Of a DNA stretch of 46,430 bases, positions 34,389 through 42,993 are shown piece by piece. Under the pieces are notes generated by a model. It searched no databases. It was not told the origin of the DNA and saw nothing but the letters and a program-made list of their open reading frames with translations. The translations under genes and the position numbers were made by a program. Source of the DNA: JAVBKV01 sp031553885 (lineage in GTDB: Bacteria; Bacteroidota; Bacteroidia; Bacteroidales; Azobacteroidaceae); assembly GCA_031553885.1 (NCBI GenBank), contig JAVBKV010000050.1:1-46430 (forward strand), given 5' to 3'. How positions within the stretch are numbered: position 1 is the stretch's first letter; each line of letters begins with the position of its first letter.

Positions 34389-34667
34389 CTATATTCCTTT
34401 AATCTTATCTTTAAGTGAGGAAGACGCTTTGTACTTTACGATTAACTTGGGTGGAATCAGCATCCGCTTACCGGTAAGCGGATGAACACTAACTCTTTCT
34501 TCTCTTTTCTTTACTTCAAGACTTCCAAAGTTAGAAACAGCAACTACGTTATTTCTGACCAGCTCGGCTGTTATCACAGCAACCATATCATCCAACCGTT
34601 TGCTTACCTCCGATTTGGATAATTGAAGTCGTTGAGCCAGCTCTGAATTTAATTCTGTGGCATTCAT
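34389..34667 (-). CDS. HU-family DNA-binding protein
   Basis: The 92-aa protein has the HU fold: helical N terminus (LNSELAQRLQLSKSEVSKRLDDM), the beta core VVAVSNFGSLEVKKR and the arm region with TGKRMLIPPKLIVKYK. Dimers bend or wrap DNA in the nucleoid. It lies between rimO and the HU-LysM fusion gene, with a two-base gap to the latter, so the two HU-fold proteins are probably made together and could form mixed dimers. Confidence 0.92.
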   Translation of the reverse strand: MNATELNSELAQRLQLSKSEVSKRLDDMVAVITAELVRNNVVAVSNFGSLEVKKREERVSVHPLTGKRMLIPPKLIVKYKASSSLKDKIKGI

Positions 34668-34692
34668 CTCTTAAATGTAAATATGTATGATA

Positions 34693-35988
34693 TTATGATA
34701 AAGTTCCCAATAAATCAAATGATTGTGTCCCCGTAATCGTTACTTGATAAAAATTTCCTTCAACAAGTTTTTCTTCTTTATGGATCAACACCTCCGGATC
34801 GACTTCCGGAGAATCATATTCTGTCCGGCCTATATAAAAGTCAGGCTCTTCCCGGTCTATAATTACATTCAATCTTTGCCCGATCTTCTGCTCGCTGATC
34901 TCCCCGGCTATTTTTTCCTGAACAAACATCAATTCATCCATACGGGACTGTTTGATTTCCGGTTCGATGGAATCGTTGTAGTGTTGATTGGAATAAGTAC
35001 CCTCTTCATCAGAATAAGGGAATGCACCCATCCGTTCAAACCTCATTTCCCTGGTAAAATCGAGAAGGTCAGAAAAATCCTCCTCCGTTTCACCAGGATG
35101 GCCTACCATCAGTGTTGTCCTGAGATGAATGCCGGGAACCTCTTCCCGGATTGTCCGGATCAAATCAACAGTTTCTTTCCGGGTAATATTTCTCCGCATT
35201 AATTTCAGCATCCGGTCACTGCTGTGTTGTAATGCAATATCCATGTATTTGCAAACATTGTCGCGCTCCCTCATCACCGGCAACAAATCCATGGGGAAAC
35301 GAGCCGGATAAGCATAATGCAGGCGGATCCATTCCACCCCCGGGATATCAGAAATACGCATTGTCAATTCGGGCAAACTTAGTTTTTTGTAAAGGTCCAA
35401 ACCGTAATACGTCAAATCCTGGGCAATAAGTTGAAACTCCTTTACTCCCTGCTTCACTAACTGCCTCACCTCCTGCTCTATGTCCTCCAGACTTCTCGAC
35501 CGGTATTTTCCGGTAATAATCGGAATGGAACAATAGGCGCAGGTGCGGTTACATCCTTCGGCTATTTTCAGGTATGAATAATGAGACGGTGTCGTCACCA
35601 CTCTTTCCGAAGCCAATTCGTCATAATACGATTTTCCCAAATCGGATATCAGGAGTTTCCAGTTGAATTTACCATAAAACCGGTCTACTTCCGGAATCTC
35701 CTCCTGTAATTCTTCGAGATACCTTTCCGACAGGCATCCCATGACAAAAAGTTTTTTAATTTTCTTTTCCCTGCGGGCTTCGGCGAATTGAAGAATCATA
35801 TTCACCGATTCTTCCTTAGCATCACCGATAAAGCCACAGGTATTGATAATAACAATATCTCCGTTCGGTTTTTCAGGATCATGTGCAACCGTATAGCCGT
35901 TAGCTACAAACTGACGCATCAGTAATTCCGAATCAACCAGGTTTTTTGAACAACCTAATGTTATGATATCTACCTTATTTTTTCTCAT
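34693..35988 (-). CDS. rimO: Ribosomal protein uS12 methylthiotransferase RimO
   Basis: The 431-aa radical-SAM enzyme adds a methylthio group to an Asp of ribosomal protein S12. Visible: the N-terminal UPF0004 region with its three iron-sulfur cysteines (TLGCSKNLVDSE, INTCGFI, VMGCLSERY), the radical-SAM CxxxCxxC in GCNRTCAYCSIP, and a C-terminal TRAM domain. The pattern GCSKNLVDSE marks RimO rather than MiaB. Three Met codons are close together at the start; 35988 gives MRKNKVDIITLG. It overlaps the end of ftsY by 14 bases. Confidence 0.95.
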   Translation of the reverse strand: MRKNKVDIITLGCSKNLVDSELLMRQFVANGYTVAHDPEKPNGDIVIINTCGFIGDAKEESVNMILQFAEARREKKIKKLFVMGCLSERYLEELQEEIPEVDRFYGKFNWKLLISDLGKSYYDELASERVVTTPSHYSYLKIAEGCNRTCAYCSIPIITGKYRSRSLEDIEQEVRQLVKQGVKEFQLIAQDLTYYGLDLYKKLSLPELTMRISDIPGVEWIRLHYAYPARFPMDLLPVMRERDNVCKYMDIALQHSSDRMLKLMRRNITRKETVDLIRTIREEVPGIHLRTTLMVGHPGETEEDFSDLLDFTREMRFERMGAFPYSDEEGTYSNQHYNDSIEPEIKQSRMDELMFVQEKIAGEISEQKIGQRLNVIIDREEPDFYIGRTEYDSPEVDPEVLIHKEEKLVEGNFYQVTITGTQSFDLLGTLS

Positions 35989-36940
35989 CATCCCCAAACA
36001 AGGAATCTACGAATTCCCTCTTTCTGAAAACCTGCAAATCCTCCAATCCTTCTCCCAATCCAATGTATTTTACAGGAATCTGAAGTTGGTCTGAAATTCC
36101 GATAACGACTCCGCCCTTGGCAGTTCCATCCAACTTGGTAATGGCCAAAGCGGTGACCTCCGTAGCCGCAGTAAACTGACGGGCTTGTTCGAAGGCATTC
36201 TGCCCGGTCGAACCATCTAATACCAGCAGCACTTCATGAGGAGCATCCGGAATAACCTTTTTCATTACATTCTTTATTTTCGTCAACTCATTCATTAAGT
36301 TGATTTTATTGTGTAAACGTCCGGCAGTATCTATGATCACAACGTCAGCATCATTTACTTTTGCCGAATTCAGGGTGTCAAAAGCCACAGAAGCCGGATC
36401 CGACCCCATTTTCTGTTTCACAATATCCACTCCTACCCGCTCGCTCCAGATAATTAGCTGTTCGACTGCGGCCGCCCGGAATGTATCGGCAGCTCCAAGG
36501 TATACCTTCTTACCGGCTTTTTTGAAATGATAGGCCAATTTACCGATTGTTGTCGTTTTTCCTACACCATTCACTCCAACAACCATAATCACATATGGTT
36601 TTTTCCCTTCCGGAAGTTCATAATCATCGAGTTCTTCGGTATCTTTGCTTGTCAACATGGATGCAATTTCATCCCGGAGAATACGGGTAAGTTCATCCGT
36701 CCCTACGTATTTATCTTTGGCTATACGGTTTTCAATCCGGGAAATAATCTTCAGCGTTGTTTCAACTCCCACATCCGAAGAAATCAGTACTTCTTCGAGA
36801 TCATCCAGCACATCATCGTCAACCTTGGACTTTCCTGCAATTACTCTAGTCAGTTTAGAAAATACACTTTCCTTGGTTTTGGACAACCCTTTATCCAAAT
36901 CCACTTTTTTATCTTTGGAACAAAAACTAAAAATACCCAT
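35975..36940 (-). CDS. ftsY: Signal recognition particle receptor FtsY
   Basis: The 321-aa GTPase docks SRP-ribosome complexes at the membrane. It has the short N-terminal A part usual in Bacteroidetes (basic, residues 1-20), the N domain and the G domain with GVNGVGKTTTIGKL, DTFRAAAVEQL, IDTAGRLHNK, TKLDGTAKGG and the closing GLGEGLEDLQVF. All GTPase motifs are intact. It follows the DUF4295 gene on the same strand and overlaps rimO, a common order in this phylum. Confidence 0.97.
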   Translation of the reverse strand: MGIFSFCSKDKKVDLDKGLSKTKESVFSKLTRVIAGKSKVDDDVLDDLEEVLISSDVGVETTLKIISRIENRIAKDKYVGTDELTRILRDEIASMLTSKDTEELDDYELPEGKKPYVIMVVGVNGVGKTTTIGKLAYHFKKAGKKVYLGAADTFRAAAVEQLIIWSERVGVDIVKQKMGSDPASVAFDTLNSAKVNDADVVIIDTAGRLHNKINLMNELTKIKNVMKKVIPDAPHEVLLVLDGSTGQNAFEQARQFTAATEVTALAITKLDGTAKGGVVIGISDQLQIPVKYIGLGEGLEDLQVFRKREFVDSLFGDDEKK

Positions 36941-37064
36941 TTCTCAGGAGTTTAAAATACAACCTAACTGCAAAGTTACAAATAAAAAAGGTTATAAAAA
37001 AACTTCCTCTCAACAGAAACTGTTAAAAGGAAGCCTTCAATATTGTTCTTAGGAATAAATCCTA

Positions 37065-37220
37065 TTATTTTGTGAAATAATCTTTTGCAGCTTCATTCGG
37101 AACCATTTCTTCTTTGAAGACATAGGCTCCTGTTTTTTCGGACTTAACCATCTTGATCACTTTGGTATAAGAACGTCCTTCTGATTTCTCACGGTATCCC
37201 GCAACGGTTTTCTTTGCCAT
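37065..37220 (-). CDS. DUF4295 small protein
   Basis: A 51-aa basic protein beginning MAKKTVAGYREKSEGRSYTK and ending AAKDYFTK. It is the DUF4295 protein that in Bacteroidetes lies between the L33 gene and ftsY, 11 bases after the L33 stop here; a ribosome-associated role is likely from context but not shown. Confidence 0.88.
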   Translation of the reverse strand: MAKKTVAGYREKSEGRSYTKVIKMVKSEKTGAYVFKEEMVPNEAAKDYFTK

Positions 37221-37231
37221 GGTTTAACGTT

Positions 37232-37420
37232 TTATTTAATTTCTTTATGAACTGTTACTCTCTTCAGAATAGCATTGTATTTTTTCAATTCCATTCTACC
37301 GGTTGTGTTTTTTCTGTTCTTGGTAGTAATATAACGGGATGTACCGGGCATACCGCTCTCTTTATGTTCTGTACATTCAAGGATTACCTGAACTCTATTG
37401 CCTTTTGCTTTCTTTGCCAT
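37232..37420 (-). CDS. rpmG: Large ribosomal subunit protein bL33
   Basis: The 62-aa protein matches bL33 (GNRVQVILECTEHK, YITTKNRKNTTGRMELKKYN). Only one Cys remains, so it is the zinc-free form. It lies between rpmB and the DUF4295 gene, one transcription unit. Confidence 0.95.
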   Translation of the reverse strand: MAKKAKGNRVQVILECTEHKESGMPGTSRYITTKNRKNTTGRMELKKYNAILKRVTVHKEIK

Positions 37421-37439
37421 TTTGTAGGTCTCCTATTTT

Positions 37440-37679
37440 TTATGCGTTTAAATAACCTTTTTCAGCAGCCCTTTTAATAGCAGCATCCAATCCTATCTTA
37501 TTAATAGTACGTAACCCGTTAGCACAAATGCTCAGGCTTACCCATGCGTCCTGTTCTACCCAATAGAACTTTTTCGTAAACAAGTTGACATCAAATTTTC
37601 TTTTTGTTTTGCGGTTTGAATGCGAAACATTGTTGCCAACCATTGCTTTCTTTCCGGTAATTTGACAAATTTTAGACAT
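37440..37679 (-). CDS. rpmB: Large ribosomal subunit protein bL28
   Basis: The 79-aa protein shows CQITGKKAMVGNNVSHSNRKTKRKF at its N terminus and the C-terminal GLRTINKIGLDAAIKRA, as in bL28. It is the first gene of the rpmB-rpmG-DUF4295-ftsY-rimO-HU group and has a strong promoter at 37742-37772. Confidence 0.96.
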   Translation of the reverse strand: MSKICQITGKKAMVGNNVSHSNRKTKRKFDVNLFTKKFYWVEQDAWVSLSICANGLRTINKIGLDAAIKRAAEKGYLNA

Positions 37680-37741
37680 TTTCGTTATATCTTTTTTTAT
37701 TTTTTCTGTTGATTGCTCACAAATATTTTACAATAAGGGCG

Positions 37742-37772
37742 CAAAGTTATACATTTATTTTCTTTCCGCCAA
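37742..37772 (-). promoter_or_regulatory. Promoter of the rpmB-ftsY-rimO group
   Basis: Minus-strand TAACTTTG (complement of 37742-37749) and TTG (complement of 37770-37772) are 20 bp apart, matching the Bacteroidetes consensus; the leader to rpmB is about 55 nt. Confidence 0.65.
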
Positions 37773-37789
37773 CTATTCAGGAGATTCTC

Positions 37790-38044
37790 TTATTTCTTTG
37801 CACGATTACCGTAACGGCTCATGAACTTATCAACACGTCCTGCTGTATCCACCAATTTCTGCTTACCGGTATAAAACGGGTGTGAAGTATTGGAAATTTC
37901 TATTTTTATCAACGGATAAGTAACTCCGTCGATTTCGATGGTTTCTCTCGCACCAATGGTTGAACGAGTAATAAAAATATCGTCGTTAGACATGTCTTTG
38001 AATACGACCGGACGATAGCTTTCCGGATGAAGTCCTTGTTTCAT
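37790..38044 (-). CDS. rpmE2: Large ribosomal subunit protein bL31, type B
   Basis: The 84-aa protein (MKQGLHPESYRPVVFKDMS, SHPFYTGKQKLVDTAGRVDKF) is the type B form of bL31 and has no cysteines, so it does not bind zinc. It lies upstream of rpmB but is separated by a promoter-bearing gap, and it has its own -7 element TACTTTTG (complement of 38092-38099). Confidence 0.95.
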   Translation of the reverse strand: MKQGLHPESYRPVVFKDMSNDDIFITRSTIGARETIEIDGVTYPLIKIEISNTSHPFYTGKQKLVDTAGRVDKFMSRYGNRAKK

Positions 38045-38091
38045 TGCGTTATATTTTTGTTTGATTATTTACACTCAATCAATTCGGGTTG

Positions 38092-38099
38092 CAAAAGTA
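38092..38099 (-). promoter_or_regulatory. -7 element of the bL31 gene
   Basis: Minus-strand TACTTTTG followed by GC, 48 bases before the start codon. The -33 zone is only T-rich on that strand. Confidence 0.5.
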
Positions 38100-38228
38100 C
38101 GAATTTGTTATGGAATAAAAAAATCTTTTTTCGTTTTTTTAAATTGTTGTTTTTAAATTTTCACTTTTCAAGGATGCCGGACTACGAAAAAAAGGAAAAT
38201 TTCTAAGAGGTTTTAACATCAAATTTAT

Positions 38229-38236
38229 TACCTTTG
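38229..38236 (+). promoter_or_regulatory. -7 element of the aldolase gene
   Basis: TACCTTTG followed by C matches the consensus. The predicted start near 38243 leaves a leader of about 100 nt. No clear -33 element is seen. The rest of the 298-base gap between bL31 and the aldolase holds nothing I can name. Confidence 0.5.
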
Positions 38237-38342
38237 CCCCTCAATATTGTTATAGGTATGGGTATTCATTGCATTAAGCTTACAAATGAATATCTAAAAC
38301 GTTATCAGACAGACATTATTAAACCCAGAAAACAATAAAACA

Positions 38343-39335
38343 ATGGTAAGTTACAAAGAACTAGGCTTAGTCAACAGCCGCGAAATTTTCAAAAAAGCGT
38401 TTGAAGGTAAGTATGCGATACCCGCATTTAATTTCAATAACATGGAGCAAATGCAGGCTATCGTTCAGGCGTGCGTTGAAAAAAAATCTCCGGTTATTTT
38501 ACAGGTATCCAGCGGAGCCCGCAAATACGCTAACCAGACATTGCTGCGTTATATGGCTCAGGGAGCTGTGGAATACGCTAAAGAATTAGGTTACAACATT
38601 CCAATTGTGTTGCACCTGGACCATGGTGATACGTTCGAATTGTGTAAAAGCTGTATTGAAATGGGATTCTCTTCCGTTATGATCGATGGTTCACACCATT
38701 CGTATGAAGAGAATATCGCCCTGACCCGTAAGGTAGTAGAATATGCTCACCAATACGATGTAACAGTAGAAGGCGAATTGGGCGTCCTGGCCGGAATCGA
38801 AGATGATGTAGTAGCAGAACATCATACTTATACAGAACCTGATCAGGTAGAAGATTTCGTTAAAAAGACCGGTGTCGACTCATTGGCAATTTCCATCGGG
38901 ACTTCCCATGGAGCGAACAAATTTACTCCGGCGCAATGTACCCGTGACGAAAACGGCATTCTGATTCCTCCTCCCCTGCGTTTCGACATCCTGGAAGAAA
39001 TTGAGAAAAGAATTCCCGGATTTCCCATTGTATTGCACGGAGCTTCATCAGTTCCTCAGGATCAGGTTGCTATTATCAATAAATACGGTGGCGCATTGAA
39101 AGATGCTATAGGCATTCCGGAAGAGCAATTGCGTAAAGCGGCAGCTTCTGCGGTATGCAAAATCAACATCGACTCCGACGGCCGTTTGGCTATGACCGCT
39201 GCTATCCGTGAGGTGTTCGCTACCCAACCGGGTGAATTCGACCCGAGAAAATACCTGGGACCGGCTCGTGAAAGCTTAAAAAAGCTATACATGCACAAAG
39301 TGGAAAGCGTGCTGGGCAGTGCAGGAAAAGCATAA
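38343..39335 (+). CDS. fba: Fructose-bisphosphate aldolase, class II
   Basis: The 330-aa zinc enzyme splits fructose 1,6-bisphosphate to dihydroxyacetone phosphate and glyceraldehyde 3-phosphate in glycolysis and the reverse in gluconeogenesis. Visible: IVLHLDHGD with the catalytic Asp and zinc His, MIDGSHHSYEENI, VEGELGVLAGIED with zinc Glu, SIGTSHGANKF, and IVLHGASSVP with the last zinc His. The insert and length fit the long class IIB type of Bacteroidetes. It is monocistronic, with a strong terminator directly behind. Confidence 0.95.
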   Translation: MVSYKELGLVNSREIFKKAFEGKYAIPAFNFNNMEQMQAIVQACVEKKSPVILQVSSGARKYANQTLLRYMAQGAVEYAKELGYNIPIVLHLDHGDTFELCKSCIEMGFSSVMIDGSHHSYEENIALTRKVVEYAHQYDVTVEGELGVLAGIEDDVVAEHHTYTEPDQVEDFVKKTGVDSLAISIGTSHGANKFTPAQCTRDENGILIPPPLRFDILEEIEKRIPGFPIVLHGASSVPQDQVAIINKYGGALKDAIGIPEEQLRKAAASAVCKINIDSDGRLAMTAAIREVFATQPGEFDPRKYLGPARESLKKLYMHKVESVLGSAGKA

Positions 39336-39347
39336 TACGTCCAACAA

Positions 39348-39390
39348 ATCCAATAAAAAAAGAGGCTTCAGGCCTCTTTTTTTATTGGAT
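39348..39390. terminator. Bidirectional intrinsic terminator behind aldolase and OmpA genes
   Basis: Arms of 19 bases (39348-39366 and 39372-39390) are perfect complements with a 5-base loop; the GAGGC/GCCTC top is followed by seven T on each strand. It serves the convergent aldolase and OmpA-lipoprotein genes. Confidence 0.9.
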
Positions 39391-39412
39391 TATGTCAATG
39401 TTCAGAATTTCA

Positions 39413-40093
39413 TTATTTTAATGTACCCTGTTGGGCTTCCTGAACCATTTTTTCATTAGGTGTGATAAATACTTCCACCCGGCGGTTCTGAGTTTTGCCT
39501 GCAGATGTGGAATTATCAGCTACCGGTTGGGAAGAACCCATACCCTGGCTGGTCATACGAGAAGCAGAAACACCTTGTCCGACCAGATAATCCATTACGG
39601 ATTGAGCTCTTTGCTGAGACAATGGAATATTAATTTTATCAGTACCTGAGCTGTCGGTATGTCCGTAGATCTGAACATTTGTATCCATGTTTGTTTTCAA
39701 TGAATTTGAAAACTGGGTCAATGCATTTTTAGACGCCTGATTCAACGTACTGGAATTAGTCGCAAATAAGATACCCGAATCGAAAGTAACCTTAATCGCC
39801 TGACCTTCGTTTACAGTCTCTACCTGAGCTCCCTGAATTTTTTCCAGTTCCGCTTTTTGTTTATCCATTTTATTTCCGATCAATGCACCGGCAGCACCTC
39901 CCACGATAGCACCGATACCTGCACCCCAGGCAGCACCTTTACCTCCACCGATCAATGCTCCGACCCCGGCTCCAACTGCAGCACCACCTCCGGCTCCGAT
40001 ACCGGTTCCTTTGGCTGTATTACTTGCATTACAACCTGATAAAATGATTGCTGCGCTTAACAATAAACCTGCAAATAAATTTCCTTTTTTCAT
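39413..40093 (-). CDS. OmpA-family lipoprotein with glycine-zipper region
   Basis: The 226-aa outer-membrane lipoprotein has a lipobox with Cys21 (LSGC), a Gly/Ala-rich zipper (about 30-77, repeated GAGVGALIGG-type units) and a C-terminal OmpA domain (about 103-215) with the peptidoglycan-binding motif YGHTDSSGTDKINIPLSQQRA and the closing NRRVEVFI. It should anchor the outer membrane to peptidoglycan, and the zipper may insert into membrane. It is alone between the terminator at 39348 and a 134-base gap to the next gene. Confidence 0.92.
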   Translation of the reverse strand: MKKGNLFAGLLLSAAIILSGCNASNTAKGTGIGAGGGAAVGAGVGALIGGGKGAAWGAGIGAIVGGAAGALIGNKMDKQKAELEKIQGAQVETVNEGQAIKVTFDSGILFATNSSTLNQASKNALTQFSNSLKTNMDTNVQIYGHTDSSGTDKINIPLSQQRAQSVMDYLVGQGVSASRMTSQGMGSSQPVADNSTSAGKTQNRRVEVFITPNEKMVQEAQQGTLK

Positions 40094-40227
40094 CTTTTTT
40101 AATTTTTAATTGCTTTCACATTAATTATTTAAAAAACCTATTTTTGTATAGAAAAAACCGTGCCAATATCCATCCATACATAACGCCCGAACGATCCCGG
40201 AAGTTCAATCGGTTTTTTAAAATTGTC

Positions 40228-40542
40228 TTATTCAGGAAAATCCAGGGTATCGGAATACGCAGATTCAGCACGTAATACCAATAGAATATCCTCTTTAGAG
40301 AATTCCCCTATCTGATCCTTATGTGCTTGCTTTACAATAAAATCAATTAATTCACGCTCTTCTTTTTCTTCATCATCTTCATTCAGAAAATCATTTTTCT
40401 CGTAAAACTCACAAATAAGATCCAGGATGTAATAAATATCATCGTCAGAGAACTTTTCCTTCAGTTCCATCGGAAGGTAATTCTGTATAAATGAAACAGC
40501 TGCTTCCTCATCGTATTCAAATAATTCTTCCTGATCGCTCAT
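40228..40542 (-). CDS. Conserved acidic protein of unknown function
   Basis: The 104-aa soluble protein is strongly acidic (clusters such as NEDDEEKEERE) and predicted helical, without signal peptide or cysteine-based motif. I do not recognise a domain. It follows the DUF5606 gene by 19 bases on the same strand, and this pairing argues for a joint role. Confidence 0.75.
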   Translation of the reverse strand: MSDQEELFEYDEEAAVSFIQNYLPMELKEKFSDDDIYYILDLICEFYEKNDFLNEDDEEKEERELIDFIVKQAHKDQIGEFSKEDILLVLRAESAYSDTLDFPE

Positions 40543-40561
40543 AGCCTTTATTATTTTTTAA

Positions 40562-41017
40562 TTATTTATTAATTTCTTCTTTCTTTTCAATTCCGTCATT
40601 CTGATCTTCCGGTGTATGATCGTCTTCCTTTTTCTTAAATTCGGTAAACCCGAATTTAATCAAGAGATTATACCAGTTCATTATTTTCTTAATATCGGAA
40701 GGATATACACGATCTTTGTCAAAATCCGGTAATATAGTTTCAAAATAGGCTTTCAATTCTTCCGGTTGAATAGATGAATTAATCACGATCGGAGCTCCGT
40801 TTTCTTTCGCCTGAATACTAGAAAGCACCTGATACAAGGGCACTTCATCATCTTCTGTATAAATAGCGATATCACCCAGAGAAACCACTTTATCCCGTGC
40901 ATAAACAGGAATTCTCTTCTGATCAATCAACGACTCTGCAACAAACATATTTTTCCCTTGGGAAACCAATTTGAAAAGACCGGGTTTACCGGAAACTGAT
41001 AGGATTTCTTTCAACAT
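40562..41017 (-). CDS. DUF5606 family protein
   Basis: The 151-aa protein begins MLKEILSVSGKPGLFKLVSQ and has a small beta domain (residues 1-70) then a helical part with YPSDIKKIMNWYNLLI-KFG near 103-120 and a charged tail; this fits the DUF5606 family known from Bacteroidetes. Function is not known. A TATTTTTG -7 candidate (complement of 41050-41057) lies ahead of it, so it and the small acidic gene behind may form their own unit. Confidence 0.8.
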   Translation of the reverse strand: MLKEILSVSGKPGLFKLVSQGKNMFVAESLIDQKRIPVYARDKVVSLGDIAIYTEDDEVPLYQVLSSIQAKENGAPIVINSSIQPEELKAYFETILPDFDKDRVYPSDIKKIMNWYNLLIKFGFTEFKKKEDDHTPEDQNDGIEKKEEINK

Positions 41018-41065
41018 AACAATTATCTTCTTTATTTAGTTTTACGCAACAAAAATACGAAAAAA

Positions 41066-41647
41066 TCAGGAATAAACCATTTTCAGGAAATTTTCAACCT
41101 GTGGAAGGATTGCCCTGTATCCGTCATTAACGACTACAAAATCCGATAACCGGCATTTTTGTTCATCGGGCAACTGGCTGGAAATGCGGGCCAAAGCATC
41201 TTTTTCGGCAATCCGGTCCCTTTTTACAATGCGTTGTATACGAATATCCAACGGAGCGGAAACCGTTACTTTGTAGTCCACAAAACGATCGAATCCCGAC
41301 TCGAAAAGAATGGCCGATTCAACAGCCACTACCGGCTGATCCGAATGTTTTTGCACCCAGGAAAGATAATCCTTCAGCACAACCGGATGAATAATCGCAT
41401 TCGCCCTTTTCAAATTGGCTTCATTCCCGAAAATCAGGGATGCAAAATAAGCCTTATCCAGGATTCCTCCCTTAAACACTTCCGGGCCAAAAACGGTTGT
41501 CAACTCCGACCGGATGGACAAATCCGAAGCAGTCAACCGCTTCGATTCATCATCAGCGATATAAACAGGAATACCCATCGCCTGCATCAAAAATGAAACC
41601 ACAGATTTCCCACTACCGATTCCTCCGGTAACACCTACCCTTTTCAT
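41066..41647 (-). CDS. coaE: Dephospho-CoA kinase
   Basis: The 193-aa enzyme performs the last step of coenzyme A synthesis, phosphorylating the ribose 3'-hydroxyl of dephospho-CoA. The P-loop GVTGGIGSGKS (residues 5-15), the DDESKRL region, HPVV and ESAILFESGFD, and the RIQRIVKRDRI helix are all as in CoaE. It overlaps the YbbR-like gene by one base (TAATG type), so translation is likely coupled. Confidence 0.95.
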   Translation of the reverse strand: MKRVGVTGGIGSGKSVVSFLMQAMGIPVYIADDESKRLTASDLSIRSELTTVFGPEVFKGGILDKAYFASLIFGNEANLKRANAIIHPVVLKDYLSWVQKHSDQPVVAVESAILFESGFDRFVDYKVTVSAPLDIRIQRIVKRDRIAEKDALARISSQLPDEQKCRLSDFVVVNDGYRAILPQVENFLKMVYS

Positions 41648-42645
41648 TATTTGCTTTTTTCAATGAGAAATTCGACATTTTCGGGAGAAATCCTGTACTC
41701 GGTCAGCCATTGTGGTTTCCGGGACAAGACAACGGGAATATTCAGCGTTTTATTTTGAACCAGCGTATTGTAATCCACACTGATCTCGACATCTGATTCT
41801 GTTACCCGGTTATACCGGCTCAACCCAACCTGAATTACCAGTTCAACGGTAGAAGGAAAAAAACGGACAATCCGATCGTCAGGAAGGTTATGGCAAATCA
41901 CAGGAATTTCCAGTGTTTTTTCCGTATATTCTTCTACCCGGGCGGTCAGGAGTACGCTTTTTTCTTCCAAACGGATATTTTTCGGAGCTTTCAAATCGAC
42001 TTTCTCATCCAATGTCTTCCGGATATTCTTTATTTCCTTTTCTTCCGTATAAATGGCTTGTATGGTATCCAGGTCATCCCGACTCCCATACGCCCATACC
42101 TCCGGCGGGTCAATCCGTACGCTGTCCAAAAACATATACCCGGTAGCCGGGGTTACTTCTCCCGTAATGACCACAGGTATTTTTTTCTTTTGCAACGGAG
42201 AATAATCAATCTGAATTTTTTCAGGAGTAAAAAACAACAACTGGGTTGTTATCGATAAGTGTTGAAGAATCTGTTTCTCCAGGACCGTTTTGGTAATTGT
42301 GAATGATCTTTCTTTTTCTTTCAAGCCTGACAAACTGATTTCAAGAGGGCCGGGCTGCTTTCCCAGCGAATAATTTAACAGAACAGTACCCTTGTCCCGT
42401 ACTCTCAGCAAAATCCGATCAGGCAAGGAATCAGCGGTAATCATTTCAGCCGGGGTATCTTCGTATCGTACCGGAATATATACTTCCTGTTCAAATGTCT
42501 GTTGCAGGTATTGCAACAGCCAGAAACCGAATGCAATCAAAAGAAAGAATAAAAAGACAAAAGCCTTCTTCCAGTTTTCACCCTGAAAGAAAGCCTTTGT
42601 TTTTTTCTGCAAGGAAGAAGGAGTACTATTTATTGGCAGGAATGT
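41647..42645 (-). CDS. YbbR/CdaR-like domain protein
   Basis: The 332-aa protein has one N-terminal membrane helix (about residues 28-46) followed by repeated beta-rich YbbR-like segments (about 60-325). In Firmicutes, YbbR proteins (CdaR) regulate diadenylate cyclase; in Bacteroidetes they are found next to yajC and coaE, as here, and the role is less clear. The ATG at 42645 was chosen; an ATG at 42678 is possible and overlaps yajC more. Its start overlaps the end of yajC. Confidence 0.8.
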   Translation of the reverse strand, partial: TFLPINSTPSSLQKKTKAFFQGENWKKAFVFLFFLLIAFGFWLLQYLQQTFEQEVYIPVRYEDTPAEMITADSLPDRILLRVRDKGTVLLNYSLGKQPGPLEISLSGLKEKERSFTITKTVLEKQILQHLSITTQLLFFTPEKIQIDYSPLQKKKIPVVITGEVTPATGYMFLDSVRIDPPEVWAYGSRDDLDTIQAIYTEEKEIKNIRKTLDEKVDLKAPKNIRLEEKSVLLTARVEEYTEKTLEIPVICHNLPDDRIVRFFPSTVELVIQVGLSRYNRVTESDVEISVDYNTLVQNKTLNIPVVLSRKPQWLTEYRISPENVEFLIEKSK

Positions 42646-42949
42646 CATCGGCTGTAGCAAATACGGACGCTTTATCAACCTTAATTCTTACATTCTCTGC
42701 TATTTCAATATTAAAGTAAGTGTCATTGATGTCTTTTATCTTGCCATAAATACCTCCTGAGGTAAGTACCCGATCACCTACTTTCAGACTTTCACGCATT
42801 TTTTGAATTTCTTTTTGTTTCTTTTGCTGAGGGCGTATCATGAAGAAATACATGACTGCAAACAAAGCGATAATCATAAAAATTCCGCCGAACTGCCCTA
42901 ATGGTCCCTGAGAAGCGGGAGCCTGTAATAAAATGTGCAATAAACTCAT
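42626..42949 (-). CDS. yajC: Preprotein translocase subunit YajC
   Basis: The 107-aa protein has a single membrane helix (about 19-39, FMIIALFAVMYFFMIRPQ) followed by the basic QQKKQKEIQKMRESL and the conserved DRVLTSGGIYGKI and AENVRIKVDKASV. YajC associates with SecDF in the inner membrane. It is followed by the YbbR-like gene with an overlap of 20 bases. Confidence 0.94.
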   Translation of the reverse strand: MSLLHILLQAPASQGPLGQFGGIFMIIALFAVMYFFMIRPQQKKQKEIQKMRESLKVGDRVLTSGGIYGKIKDINDTYFNIEIAENVRIKVDKASVFATADDIPANK

Positions 42950-42993
42950 TGTCCTATTATTTAATGTTTCAGCTACAAATATAGTGATTAATC

